DNA of 64,000 bases. Source: JAEVLT01 sp044598425 (lineage in GTDB: Bacteria; Bacillota; Bacilli; Bacillales; Cytobacillaceae). Within the stretch, counting starts at the first letter, position 1. Every line of letters starts with the position of its first letter. Where the stretch lies: assembly GCA_044598425.1 (NCBI GenBank), contig CP172536.1:1426001-1490000 (forward strand), in the 5' to 3' direction. The translations under genes were made by a program, and so were the position numbers. Below are positions 42,824 to 50,954 of the stretch, piece after piece. The notes below the pieces were generated by a model. That model was not told the DNA's origin. It saw only the letters and a list, made by a program, of their open reading frames with translations, and ran no database searches.

Positions 42824-43081
42824 TTATTCAGTGACCTTTTCCCCTTCTTCAATTTGTTTAGTTAATCGTTCTTTTACTCCAATATCTTTAAGACGGTTGA
42901 ACATAGCCTTGGTTAATTCCTCGTCATTGATAGGAGATTTTTCTTTGTAGTTGCCAGCTTCATTTTGGAGGGCTAAACCATATTGCATAGCCAAAACAGG
43001 GGGAAGCCCTTTTAAGACTTCCGTATTCCCCTTTTTAAGTTCCTCTAAGATTTCAGGTTTTACAATGCTAGTTAAATTCAT
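42824..43081 (-). CDS. Small hypothetical element protein
   Basis: An 85-residue helical protein (MNLTSIVKPEILEELKKGNTE...), rich in Glu and Lys, unrecognised. It lies one base after the 43083-43706 gene and 38 bases before the IS-split gene, so these form a leftward operon. No motifs allow a functional call. Confidence 0.65.
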   Translation of the reverse strand: MNLTSIVKPEILEELKKGNTEVLKGLPPVLAMQYGLALQNEAGNYKEKSPINDEELTKAMFNRLKDIGVKERLTKQIEEGEKVTE

Positions 43082-43082
43082 A

Positions 43083-43706
43083 TTATTTCACGTCCTTTGG
43101 TGTTTTTAGGTGTTCAGGAAGGTTGCCACGAGTAGCGGATAAAACTTCATTCTTAGAAACAACAGATTGTTCAAACCAACTAAAAAACGGTCTGTATTGA
43201 TCTTGATGAAAAGAGTGTTCTAGTCGTGGAAATTCTTCTCTTACTTTTTGATCTTCAAACACTTCATAAATGTCAGGAGAAATTTCCCTATATTGGCTTT
43301 GCATTTGTTTCCCTAGATCAGCAATTTCAGTAAGCATTAGATAACGGTATTTCTCAGCTATTGAAGTGACTTCATATTCATTAAGGGCTTTTCTATCTTC
43401 CCTTAGTGCTTGCTGGAATAGGGGAACGAACTGCAATTTTAATTCCTCTATAGTTTCCGCTAGTTCCTCTAACATGGTTTCAATAATTTCAGCTTTAGAA
43501 GTAATTTCTTTCACTTTCATTTTTAGATAAATCTTGTCACTAAGATCAGCGGTTTCCATGTCAAGAAAAATAGCGTTCATATCAGAATGTAGTACAGATA
43601 GTTCCAGCTTTAATTCCTGTTCCTGTGCCTCTAATGCCTCAGCTTGTTTTTTATATTCCTTTACAACCTTCTTAGTCTCAACAAATAAATCCTTTACCTT
43701 TTTCAT
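43083..43706 (-). CDS. Long coiled-coil hypothetical protein
   Basis: A 207-residue protein. Residues 1-110 are an almost uninterrupted coiled coil (VKDLFVETKKVVKEYKKQAEALEAQEQELKLELS...). The rest is helical, ending LPEHLKTPKDVK. No family is recognised. AAAGGAG lies before the ATG. Part of the leftward operon with the 42824 gene; might be a structural or toxin-neutralising component, but nothing proves it. Confidence 0.7.
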   Translation of the reverse strand: MKKVKDLFVETKKVVKEYKKQAEALEAQEQELKLELSVLHSDMNAIFLDMETADLSDKIYLKMKVKEITSKAEIIETMLEELAETIEELKLQFVPLFQQALREDRKALNEYEVTSIAEKYRYLMLTEIADLGKQMQSQYREISPDIYEVFEDQKVREEFPRLEHSFHQDQYRPFFSWFEQSVVSKNEVLSATRGNLPEHLKTPKDVK

Positions 43707-43723
43707 AGTCTGATAATCTCCTT

Positions 43724-43813
43724 TTACATAGTTTTAAATTCTTGTTTTCTTTCACGATTGCTTACTAGGTCAAATACCTTTAGTGCGGTTACTGCCAATA
43801 AAAGTCCTATCAC
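43724..43813 (-). CDS. 29-residue small membrane peptide overlapping the HTH gene
   Basis: Leftward GTG at 43813 overlaps the TGA of the HTH gene (GTGA), and AAAGGGTAC lies just before it. The peptide MIGLLLAVTALKVFDLVSNR then ERKQEFKTM has one short hydrophobic helix and a charged tail, then a stop at 43724. The overlap suggests coupling with the regulator. Too short for standard gene callers. The next gene's ribosome site follows immediately. Confidence 0.45.
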   Translation of the reverse strand: MIGLLLAVTALKVFDLVSNRERKQEFKTM

Positions 43814-44097
43814 CTGTACCCTTTCCTTTCCTTGCTTTCTATAATGCTACGGATTGCCACTAGTTCAATGTTGCTAATCTGTAGCCTTTTTATAGCCTCT
43901 TTTAGCTTACTTTCATAGTAGGGCGTAAAATCCAGTTGACCCTTTTCGAGTTTAGCTATTGTGCTTTTGTCCACCCCCATATAAGTGCTGAACCTATCTA
44001 AAGTTAAGTTCCTAGAATGACGCACATATTTAATAAAGCGGTGGTCAAATTCTTGATTGTAAGGTAAGCGACTATTCACTGTGTACATTGTTCTCAC
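43810..44097 (-). CDS. Cro/CI-type helix-turn-helix regulator
   Basis: A 95-residue protein with an Xre-type HTH at about residues 23-78: FIKYVRHSRNLTLDRFSTYMGVDKSTIAKLEKGQL. Likely the repressor of the leftward operon (43706 to 39436) or of the divergent 44356 gene; the 44098-44355 region between them would hold both promoters. An ATG four codons in is an alternative start. Confidence 0.8.
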   Translation of the reverse strand: MRTMYTVNSRLPYNQEFDHRFIKYVRHSRNLTLDRFSTYMGVDKSTIAKLEKGQLDFTPYYESKLKEAIKRLQISNIELVAIRSIIESKERKGYR

Positions 44098-44355
44098 CTC
44101 TATTATTTAGAATTAGAAGTCAAATAAAAAAGGCATGGACTAAACCACGCCATAAGCTACTTGGAGAAAATTCAAATGTCAGTAATCGGAATAGGGTTAT
44201 TAACTTTCCCTATTATTAGGAGTAAGAAAACATAGGGCTGTACAGGGTGTTTTAAAAAGTTTTTTAAAAAGTTTAGAAGTGAATGTCCTATTTCTGACCA
44301 TATTTGTCAGTATATAAGTGTAAGGAAGCAATAAAAACAAAAAGGAGAGGGAAAA

Positions 44356-44658
44356 ATGAACTTAAATGAATTAAAAACAAAATATAATCTAAATGAAGGG
44401 CACTTACTTTTACTGTTTGATGTTCTTTACCTCTATCATGAATATGATCTGTTATATAGCTTTGAAGAATTAGAATTATTTTTTAATGTAACAAGATATA
44501 CTAAAAAACGTGACAGCTATTATCTGAAATCATTTACTGATTTAATCAAAAGAGAGGTAATTGAATTTGTAAATGACAAAGAGGCAAAATTCTTTATTGT
44601 TTCTGAGGAAATCAGAGGAATTGAACTATTCAAAGAAATAGAAAAAGAAGTATGCTAA
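44356..44658 (+). CDS. Hypothetical protein divergent from the HTH gene
   Basis: A 100-residue protein, acidic and hydrophobic (GHLLLLFDVLYLYHEYDLLYSFEELELFF), with a possible winged-helix look (TRYTKKRDSYYLKSFTDLIKREVIEFV). AAAGGAGAGG precedes the ATG. Not recognised. Positioned like the early lytic or excision gene opposite a repressor. Confidence 0.65.
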   Translation: MNLNELKTKYNLNEGHLLLLFDVLYLYHEYDLLYSFEELELFFNVTRYTKKRDSYYLKSFTDLIKREVIEFVNDKEAKFFIVSEEIRGIELFKEIEKEVC

Positions 44659-44678
44659 ATATAAAACAGGGGTTGCAA

Positions 44679-44825
44679 ATGGAAAAAGCAACACTTATTT
44701 TAGGATTGATTAAATTCATAACGATAACAGTAATTTACTTCATGCTTGAAACCATAAAAAAACGAGTTATAATAATACTAGTGGAATTGAAAGGAATACT
44801 AGTGATTAAAGCTGAAAAATACTAG
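44679..44825 (+). CDS. 48-residue hydrophobic small protein near attR
   Basis: ATG 44679 (after CAGGGG) opens a 48-codon frame: MEKATLILGLIKFITITVIY, then FMLETIKKRVIIILVELKGI and LVIKAEKY. One membrane helix is likely. Its 3' half is built from the TACTAGTG repeats at the element end, so it may be fortuitous. Confidence 0.35.
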   Translation: MEKATLILGLIKFITITVIYFMLETIKKRVIIILVELKGILVIKAEKY

Positions 44826-44879
44826 TGATACAAAATACAAAAAGCTGATTTTACATTGATTTGACGGGGATTTGACTGG
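44776..44879. repeat. Right-end iterated repeats (candidate arm sites)
   Basis: Three TACTAGTG copies at 44776-44783, 44797-44804 and 44820-44827 (21-23 bases apart), then two GATTTGAC copies within 44856-44876 (TTGATTTGACGGGGATTTGAC). Both motifs also occur inside the left end at a comparable distance from the att core. Confidence 0.6.
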
Positions 44880-44917
44880 AATAACGAAGGTTAAAATTAC
44901 CTAAAATAATACGTCCA

Positions 44918-44983
44918 GTCTTCAAAACCGCTTGTGACCTGCGTGCCAGGTCAGCTGGGTTCGATTCCCAGGCGGTCCCGCCA
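44918..44983 (+). other. attR core and displaced 3' half of tRNA-Sec
   Basis: Bases 44918-44952 repeat the attL core exactly. They continue into AGCTGGGTTCGATTCCCAG and GCGGTCCCGCCA, the original chromosomal T arm and acceptor 3' strand of tRNA-Sec, now without its 5' half. The T stem is CTGGG/CCCAG, where the intact gene has GTGGG/CCCAC. Confidence 0.9.
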
Positions 44984-45398
44984 ACCTTCTCACTCTGTTG
45001 TTTGTACTTAAATCGTTGGTTTTCTGTCTTATTTTATTAGAAAATGCTACAAAGGTGCGTACATAGAAAAAAGAAGAAGCGCTCATTTGTGCAAAATAAT
45101 GGGAATATCCGAAAAAGACAGTCTCTTTTTTACCCCATTATTTAGATATTTTTAATGATTATTTTCAAAAATGAAGAAAATGAATATGATACCTGTCCAA
45201 TCGACTTTGTCCTAATTACAAACATTAATCTCGATTCGTTGATGGATCCGGCATCGCCCTATTCTCCTTAGGTGGATGATGCGAGGGTAACTTCCTGTGC
45301 GAATAATTCTCAACTAGATATCGGAAAAGACTATATTTCGCCACAATTTCAGTGATTAAAAAACTGCCCTCTAGATTACTCAAAGGGCAGACTGTAGA
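44984..45398. other. Intergenic region after attR, with the amiF terminator
   Basis: No gene is visible over about 380 bases. At 45362-45393, on the minus strand, CTGCCCT...AGGGCAG forms a 7-bp stem with a T run, which terminates the leftward amide operon. Confidence 0.6.
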
Positions 45399-46397
45399 TT
45401 ATGCTTCGACTTCTTTCTTTATTGGATATCCATAGATCGATCCGTCTTTGATTTTGATCTGATCCTCCCACGGAAGGCGGTAATTATTTGCGGCTAAATC
45501 TCTAACATACGTATACGGGTTCTCCTTTACACCACCTGGAGTAGCTACGTATCCTCGCGTCCCGAGATTATATATGTTATTTTCAAGGCCCCAATTTAAA
45601 CGAGCTTGGTCGGCTAATTTTGGATAAATTTCCGCTGTCACAATTTCATATGGGTTGCGATGGCCTTGGACTAGTGTAGTCCCGTCAAAGTTACAAACCT
45701 GTCCTTCTCCAAAATAATAGAATGTACCATCATAACCTGCTAGATTGACAGACATCGTGTACATTAGATTGTGCCATGCATTGGAGCGGTTCGTAAGGAT
45801 CCACTGATCATTTACTTGCGTGCTATAGCCCGAAATTCTGATCAGAACATTTGCTCCTTTATATGCAGCTTCGCGGGCGATTTCTGGAAACATCCCATCA
45901 TGGCAGATACAAACAGCAAGCTTGCTGCCGCCGGGGCCATCGCATACCGGGAGGCCCAGATTTCCGGCTTTCCAAGGCTCAACGGGAACCCATGGATTTA
46001 ATTTACGGTATTTTAAAATAATCTCGCCCTGCGGATCGATAATGATCGCGGTATTATATGGTTCACCGCCATCAGGATTTTTCTCCATGAGGGAAAACAC
46101 CCCATAGACCTCTGCTTCGATACAGGCTTTGGCAAAGGCCTCCGTTTCTGGGCCGGGAACGGTACATAAAAACTCATCTGTTGTCCACTTGCTGGTATTT
46201 AACCCCTGCGTGCTGTACTCAGGAAATACAATTAATTCAACCCCGGGATAGCCTGCTTTTGTTGAATGAAGCATTTTGATGATTTGTTCAATTTGTTTAT
46301 CAATATCTGCACGTGAATTTACGACCGGAACCGGATATTGAATCAATGCACTTAAAAATCCTTCAGTCGGTTTTGTCATACTTCCAATACTTCCCAT
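45399..46397 (-). CDS. amiF: Formamidase AmiF
   Basis: A 332-residue nitrilase-superfamily enzyme hydrolysing formamide to formate and ammonia. The N-terminus MGSIGSMTKP and the motifs IVFPEYSTQGLN, KYRKLNPW and CICHDGMFPE match AmiF. The triad reads Glu60, Lys132 and Cys165, equivalent to Glu60/Lys133/Cys166 of the Helicobacter enzyme. NFDGTTLVQGHRNP and SIYGYP are also family-typical. Last gene of the amidase-permease-formamidase cluster; a terminator follows. Confidence 0.93.
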   Translation of the reverse strand: MGSIGSMTKPTEGFLSALIQYPVPVVNSRADIDKQIEQIIKMLHSTKAGYPGVELIVFPEYSTQGLNTSKWTTDEFLCTVPGPETEAFAKACIEAEVYGVFSLMEKNPDGGEPYNTAIIIDPQGEIILKYRKLNPWVPVEPWKAGNLGLPVCDGPGGSKLAVCICHDGMFPEIAREAAYKGANVLIRISGYSTQVNDQWILTNRSNAWHNLMYTMSVNLAGYDGTFYYFGEGQVCNFDGTTLVQGHRNPYEIVTAEIYPKLADQARLNWGLENNIYNLGTRGYVATPGGVKENPYTYVRDLAANNYRLPWEDQIKIKDGSIYGYPIKKEVEA

Positions 46398-46455
46398 GGG
46401 AAACGTCCTCCTTTAAATAGCTCATAATGATTGGAAATAGAGTTTAAATCCATTT

Positions 46456-48150
46456 CTAATTCGTTTTTTTACACATATCGTGGCAATCTTTTTCAAGGCT
46501 GCAACACAAGGAACAAATCATTCCTTCATGGAATGGGCAATACGTGATATCTTCATGCTCATAATCAAAACTGCAGGCAGTACAATTGATCTCTCCATCT
46601 AACCGGTTATGGACATGATGCTGCAGTCTGGCAGAATCAACCTGCGGAGCGTATGAACCTTGGATGATGCTTGCCGGATTCTCTCTTGCAATATAGTATT
46701 TTCCTTTGGTTGCGATAGCAATGATCGGTGCAAGAACAAAGGCCAAAATCAAGGAGAGATATGGCGAGAATGCTTGCAGAAAGGCGCCAAACATTCCAAA
46801 GTATGCTAAAAGAGAGACTACCGAAGCAATAATCATCGAACCAAATCCAACCGGGTTAAAGTTATAAAGATGAGCTCTCTTAAACTCGATATACGGAGGA
46901 CTGATTTTTAATAGCTTTTTATTTATCACAAGATCAGCTACAATCGCTCCAATCCAAGCAACCGCAACGTTCGAGTAAAAACCCAGAACCGTGTTTAGAA
47001 AATTAAAAACCCCTGCTTCCATCAGCGCAATCGCAATCGCAATTTGGAAAATTAGCCAAACAACCCGGCCTGGATGGAAATGCAGAAGGCGCGAAAAGAA
47101 ATTCGACCAGGACAATGAACCGGAATAAGCATTGGTTACATTGATTTTCACTTGAGAAAGGATGACAAAAAACGTTGCAATTGTAAGTACGAGAAACGTA
47201 CCAGGAATAAATTCCCCAAATGCCTTGATAAACATTTGAATCGGTTCGTTTGCTTTAGACAATCCAACGCTTTCTGAAATATACGAAGCAAGGAAAGATC
47301 CGCTTAATTGCTTAAATGCACCCAGTATAATCCAGCCGGGTCCTGATAGAAGGACGGCCCAGAGCCAAATGCGGCGGTTTTTCTTTGTCTGGTTCGGCAT
47401 GAACCGCAAGTAGTCGGCCTGTTCACCGATTTGGGTGATCAAGGATAGCACAACCCCAGAGCTCATCGCGAAAAATAATGGGTTAAAGGCTGCTCCTGAT
47501 GGTGAGTTGCCCCCAAACTGGACCCAGTGATTTAACGTATTCGGATCCTTGGCAATAATCGCAATAATCGGTGCAATCATTAAGATCAGCCAGATCGGCT
47601 GGGTCCATACTTGCAGTTTGGAGAGGGCTGTCATTCCAAACAAGACAAGCGGGATAATCGCCAGCGAACTGATTAGGTAACCAATAGCAAGCGGGATACG
47701 AAAATATACCTCGAGCGCTTGAGCCATAATGGCGCCTTCGGTTGAAAAATAAATAAACGTAAATGTGGCGTAAACCAAGGAAGTTAAGGTTGACCCCAAA
47801 TAACCAAATCCTGCGCCGCGGGTTAATAGGTCCATGTCGACATTGTATTTAGCAGAATAGTAGCCAATTGGGATTCCAGTTAAAAAAATGACGATTGCTG
47901 CAGCAATGATGCCCCAAAAAGCATTTGTAAAGCCATAAGAGATTGAAATGGATGCCCCGATGGCAAAATCTGCAAGAAAGGCAATTCCTCCGAGGGCTGA
48001 ATTGGCAACTGAGAATTCAGACCAGCGACGAAATGATTTTGGTGCATAACGGAGTGCGTAGTCTTCTAATACAGGGTTGTTTACCCAAGCATTAAACTTT
48101 CTTTTCGGTTCGATTTTTTTGGGAATGACAACAGATTGATCTTGTGCCAT
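46456..48150 (-). CDS. NCS1-family permease with cysteine-rich C-terminal tail
   Basis: A 564-residue transporter of the cytosine/purine/allantoin permease type, with about twelve membrane helices and the N-terminal NPVLEDYALRYAPKSFRRWSEF. It probably imports amides, given two flanking amidase genes. The last 45 residues are unlike ordinary NCS1 transporters: eight Cys plus His residues (CTAC, YCPFHEG, ICSLCC, DCHDMC), which suggests a metal or redox site in the cytoplasm. The ATG at 48150 follows a GGGGGA site; an upstream frame to 48192 is not needed. Confidence 0.88.
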   Translation of the reverse strand: MAQDQSVVIPKKIEPKRKFNAWVNNPVLEDYALRYAPKSFRRWSEFSVANSALGGIAFLADFAIGASISISYGFTNAFWGIIAAAIVIFLTGIPIGYYSAKYNVDMDLLTRGAGFGYLGSTLTSLVYATFTFIYFSTEGAIMAQALEVYFRIPLAIGYLISSLAIIPLVLFGMTALSKLQVWTQPIWLILMIAPIIAIIAKDPNTLNHWVQFGGNSPSGAAFNPLFFAMSSGVVLSLITQIGEQADYLRFMPNQTKKNRRIWLWAVLLSGPGWIILGAFKQLSGSFLASYISESVGLSKANEPIQMFIKAFGEFIPGTFLVLTIATFFVILSQVKINVTNAYSGSLSWSNFFSRLLHFHPGRVVWLIFQIAIAIALMEAGVFNFLNTVLGFYSNVAVAWIGAIVADLVINKKLLKISPPYIEFKRAHLYNFNPVGFGSMIIASVVSLLAYFGMFGAFLQAFSPYLSLILAFVLAPIIAIATKGKYYIARENPASIIQGSYAPQVDSARLQHHVHNRLDGEINCTACSFDYEHEDITYCPFHEGMICSLCCSLEKDCHDMCKKTN

Positions 48151-48205
48151 AAAAATCCCCCTTTTATATTTTTTATATGGGCACATCAACACTTGTTATT
48201 TGGTA

Positions 48206-49201
48206 TTAATGTTCTTTAGCAGATGATACTAATTGTTTATCCTCATTTGGGTCCGGATTTTTCCGGGTCAGAGATTCACAAATTTCTTTTGCTTTTAATG
48301 GGTTTTCAGCCCATGTTTTATAAAAAGAATAAGGAAGGGCGGATTCACCGTCTTCTATAGCTGAGTAACCACGGTGCGTTAAATTAAATAAGTGGTTTTC
48401 TGCTGTCCATGTTTTTCTGGCATTTCGGATTGCAGAAATTGATAGTTCAGCATAAGTCACTTCATCAGGGGAACTTCCGCACTCTGCCAGTGTTGTTCCA
48501 TCGAAATTAACAATATTGGAATGGCCAAAATAGGAATACACTTTGTCCCTTCCTGCCATATTGGCGACCGCGAAATAGCTGAGATTTTCCCAGGCACGGA
48601 TGCTGGCCAGTTTGATTTGCTGCTCTTTCGAAGGATACATATAGCCTTGGATACGAACAACGAGTTCGGCCCCTTTCATAACGGTATCACGGACAATTTC
48701 CGGCATATTGGAGTCATAACAGATATTGGCGCCAATCATTAATCCTTTTGGTCCTTTAGTTACCATGGTTTGATTCCCAGGATACCAAGGTTCTTTTGGA
48801 ACCCATGGATTAATCTTATGATAGTTCATCTTGATTTCACCTTGATCATCAATCAGAATAAAACAGTTATAAGGGTTTCCTTTCGGATTAATCTCACCCG
48901 TAATCGAAAAAACTCCCCACACTTTATTTCGCTTACATGCTTCTGCAAAAATGGCTGTTTCTGGACCTGGGACTGTTGTACATAAATCTCTCCATTTGGT
49001 CGGATGGAAACCCTGGGTTGAATACTCCGGGAAAATAATGAGATCCAGTCCCGGGTATCCGAGTTTCACTCCGTCGACAAAATCTGCAATTCGCAGGCAA
49101 TTTTGTATTACTTCCTTTTTCGTTTCTACAACAGGTACTTGGTAATTTACGACTGCCACCCCTACTGTGTCTAGTGAGCTAGAAATGGAACCAACTGGCA
49201 T
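48206..49201 (-). CDS. amiE: Aliphatic amidase (AmiE-type)
   Basis: A 331-residue nitrilase-superfamily amidase converting short aliphatic amides to acid and ammonia. It shows the AmiE opening GSISSSLDTVGVAVVNYQ, IIFPEYSTQG with Glu59, NYHKINPW with Lys129 and NICYDSNMPE with Cys161. The middle VRIQGYMYPSKEQQ and SYFGHSNIVNFDG match AmiE rather than AmiF. It is somewhat shorter than the Pseudomonas enzyme (346). First gene of the leftward cluster; AGGAGG precedes the ATG. Substrate preference may differ from acetamide/propionamide. Confidence 0.88.
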   Translation of the reverse strand: MPVGSISSSLDTVGVAVVNYQVPVVETKKEVIQNCLRIADFVDGVKLGYPGLDLIIFPEYSTQGFHPTKWRDLCTTVPGPETAIFAEACKRNKVWGVFSITGEINPKGNPYNCFILIDDQGEIKMNYHKINPWVPKEPWYPGNQTMVTKGPKGLMIGANICYDSNMPEIVRDTVMKGAELVVRIQGYMYPSKEQQIKLASIRAWENLSYFAVANMAGRDKVYSYFGHSNIVNFDGTTLAECGSSPDEVTYAELSISAIRNARKTWTAENHLFNLTHRGYSAIEDGESALPYSFYKTWAENPLKAKEICESLTRKNPDPNEDKQLVSSAKEH

Positions 49202-49392
49202 TTAACATCCTCCTTTATTTTTCCGTGATGCCAAGTGGAAATATTGTCACCATTTGTACCATGAATGAATTAGGACTTCCAATTGACAGATTTAGATTAC
49301 TTGGTTTTTAGAAGAATGTGTTAAAATTTGTTAGATTTCCTAACATTGTTTTTGAATATTCTGTTTCCTAACCTGTCTTTGAGAATTGCCAT

Positions 49393-49611
49393 GACGAGCT
49401 TATTCTTCAAGACTTTCAGGAAGGGTTTCTTGACGGAACCCATGTAGCCATTGATGCAACTCATACAGAAGAGAGAGATGCAGCGAACCCGGCAAAAAAA
49501 CGTTCTCGTAAAAAGCAGGAGACCCAGCAGACAGCCGATGAACAAATTAATCTCTTTCCTGAGGAACCAAAAGAGGAAACTCCTGCATCCGATCCATCTG
49601 CATTTGCTTAA
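49393..49611 (+). pseudogene. Fragment of an IS1182-like transposase
   Basis: Without a start codon, the frame from 49393 reads DELILQDFQEGFLDGTHVAI, then DATHTEERDAANPAKKRSRK, and ends at TAA 49609. GTHVAIDATH with a basic, Lys/Arg-rich follow-up is characteristic of the middle of IS1182/IS4-type transposases. Only this internal piece survives between amiE and the lacI-type gene; the remainder of 49202-49842 is promoter region. Confidence 0.65.
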
Positions 49612-49742
49612 TAATCTGAGAATCATGTCTGACAAGTCCTCTCTTATTCCTGGAATTCATATAATTTACAGATTGTAAAATATGTAAATAGATCTTTTGT
49701 TACTTAAGATTGGATTAATTTATTACATTTTATAAAAATACG

Positions 49743-49801
49743 TTGAAACGTTTCCAAGAGAGTGATAATATAAGTTCATAAAATCATTGAAACGTTTCCA
49801 A
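49743..49801 (+). promoter_or_regulatory. Two LacI-type operators before the regulator gene
   Basis: TTGAAACGTTTCCAA occurs at 49743-49757 and 49787-49801, 44 bases apart (about four helical turns), flanking a possible -10 (GATAATAT near 49764-49771). The palindromic core GAAACGTTTC fits a LacI-family dimer. A third copy in the opposite orientation lies at 50827-50841. This points to autoregulation. Confidence 0.85.
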
Positions 49802-49842
49802 AAAAAGAAAAAAGATAGTCTTGAATATCGGAGGTCGTTAAA

Positions 49843-50811
49843 GTGCCAAATATAAAAGATGTTGCTAATTTAGCAGGAGTAGGTGTTGGCACTGTCTCAA
49901 GGGTCATTAACAATCATTCAAATGTTACACCGGAAACAATAAAAAAAGTGAATGATGCGATCAAACAATTAAACTACATACCTAACGAAGTTGCAAGAAA
50001 CTTTAAAATGCAAAAATCAAAAATGGTTGCCCTTTTGCTTCCAAGTATATGGCATCCCTTCTTTTCTGAATTGGCTTATTACATTGAAGATCAACTTGAC
50101 AGAGAGGGTTTTAAACTTATGCTCTGCAACAGTGGGGGAAGACCAGATAAAGAATTATACTATATTGATATGCTTAATCAGAATAAGGTAGCTGGCATTA
50201 TCGGCATAACATACAACGATATAGAAGAGTATGTAAGTACCGATATCCCTATTATTAGTATTGATCGCCATTTTGGGAAAAAAATTACCTGTGTAACTTC
50301 AGACAACTACGAAGGCGGAAGAATTGCTGTAAGAAAACTTGCCAAAACAGGTGCCAAAAAGCTTGCATATCTCGGAATTCTCAGCACTGCCTACAGTGAA
50401 GTAGTTTTGCGAAAAAATGGATTTATCGATGAATCAAAACGGCAGGGGATAGACTATGTTACATTTGAAGAAACCGACACCCATTACGAGGATAACGTCT
50501 TCTTTAAGCGTTTCTTTCAAGAGCATGGCGACTCCGATGGTGTTTTTGCCAATACGGATCTTCTTGCCGCCAAATTTATCAAACAGGCAAAAGAAAGAGG
50601 ATTGAAAATTCCAGAAGATATAAAAGTTGTGGGCTATGATGGAATTCAAGATAATGATTTATTTCACCCAATTCTCTCAACCATCCGTCAACCGGTCGAA
50701 GAAATGGGAAGAACGTCTGTAAATCTTTTATTAAAAAGAATAGAAGGAGGAGAACTGGAGAATGAAATTTATCGGATCCCTGTAATGTACAGAGAAGGTG
50801 AAACTACTTAA
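49843..50811 (+). CDS. LacI-family repressor of the fructan/sucrose-type locus
   Basis: A 322-residue regulator from GTG 49843 after GGAGG. The HTH and hinge are typical: IKDVANLAGVGVGTVSRVINNHSNVTPET...IPNEVARNFK. The C-terminal sugar-binding domain ends in a usual TTIRQPVEEMGRTSV-like segment. Matching operators flank the gene on both sides, so it controls itself and the downstream ABC-GH32 genes. The inducer is probably a fructose-containing sugar, inferred from the glycosidase. Confidence 0.9.
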   Translation: MPNIKDVANLAGVGVGTVSRVINNHSNVTPETIKKVNDAIKQLNYIPNEVARNFKMQKSKMVALLLPSIWHPFFSELAYYIEDQLDREGFKLMLCNSGGRPDKELYYIDMLNQNKVAGIIGITYNDIEEYVSTDIPIISIDRHFGKKITCVTSDNYEGGRIAVRKLAKTGAKKLAYLGILSTAYSEVVLRKNGFIDESKRQGIDYVTFEETDTHYEDNVFFKRFFQEHGDSDGVFANTDLLAAKFIKQAKERGLKIPEDIKVVGYDGIQDNDLFHPILSTIRQPVEEMGRTSVNLLLKRIEGGELENEIYRIPVMYREGETT

Positions 50812-50826
50812 TTTTTTTAAATTGAT

Positions 50827-50841
50827 TTGGAAACGTTTCAA
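50827..50841 (+). promoter_or_regulatory. Third LacI-type operator, upstream of the ABC operon
   Basis: TTGGAAACGTTTCAA is the exact reverse complement of the two operators at 49743 and 49787. It lies 114 bases before the first permease gene. Confidence 0.85.
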
Positions 50842-50954
50842 TAGCTAGATTTGAGGATGCATTATTTTCACCTATTTTTGACTGAAAGTATAAGATTTTT
50901 AGTTTATTATATGTTGCTGGAAAGAACCTAAATTAAAAACTTGAGGGTGACATA

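Larger units (their letters stand above)
31618..44952. mobile_element. Integrative element in the tRNA-Sec gene (13.3 kb)
   Basis: A 35-bp direct repeat bounds this region: 31618-31652 (within the intact tRNA-Sec) and 44918-44952 (a 3'-half tRNA remnant). The repeats are exactly 13,300 bases apart. A tyrosine integrase gene starts 220 bases inside the left end. The contents are absent from the conserved Bacillus order, AT-rich, and mostly small unrecognised genes. There is no capsid, terminase, relaxase or conjugation gene, so it looks like a defence-carrying genomic island or a satellite-type element. A 2.46-kb IS21 later entered it. Confidence 0.93.

Noticed and set aside
31618..44952. Prophage
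   Set aside because: No terminase, portal, capsid, tail or lysis genes are present; the content fits a small genomic island or satellite.
49451..49678. 75-residue basic protein in the 49.4-kb gap
   Set aside because: It is an out-of-frame reading of the IS1182-like transposase fragment.
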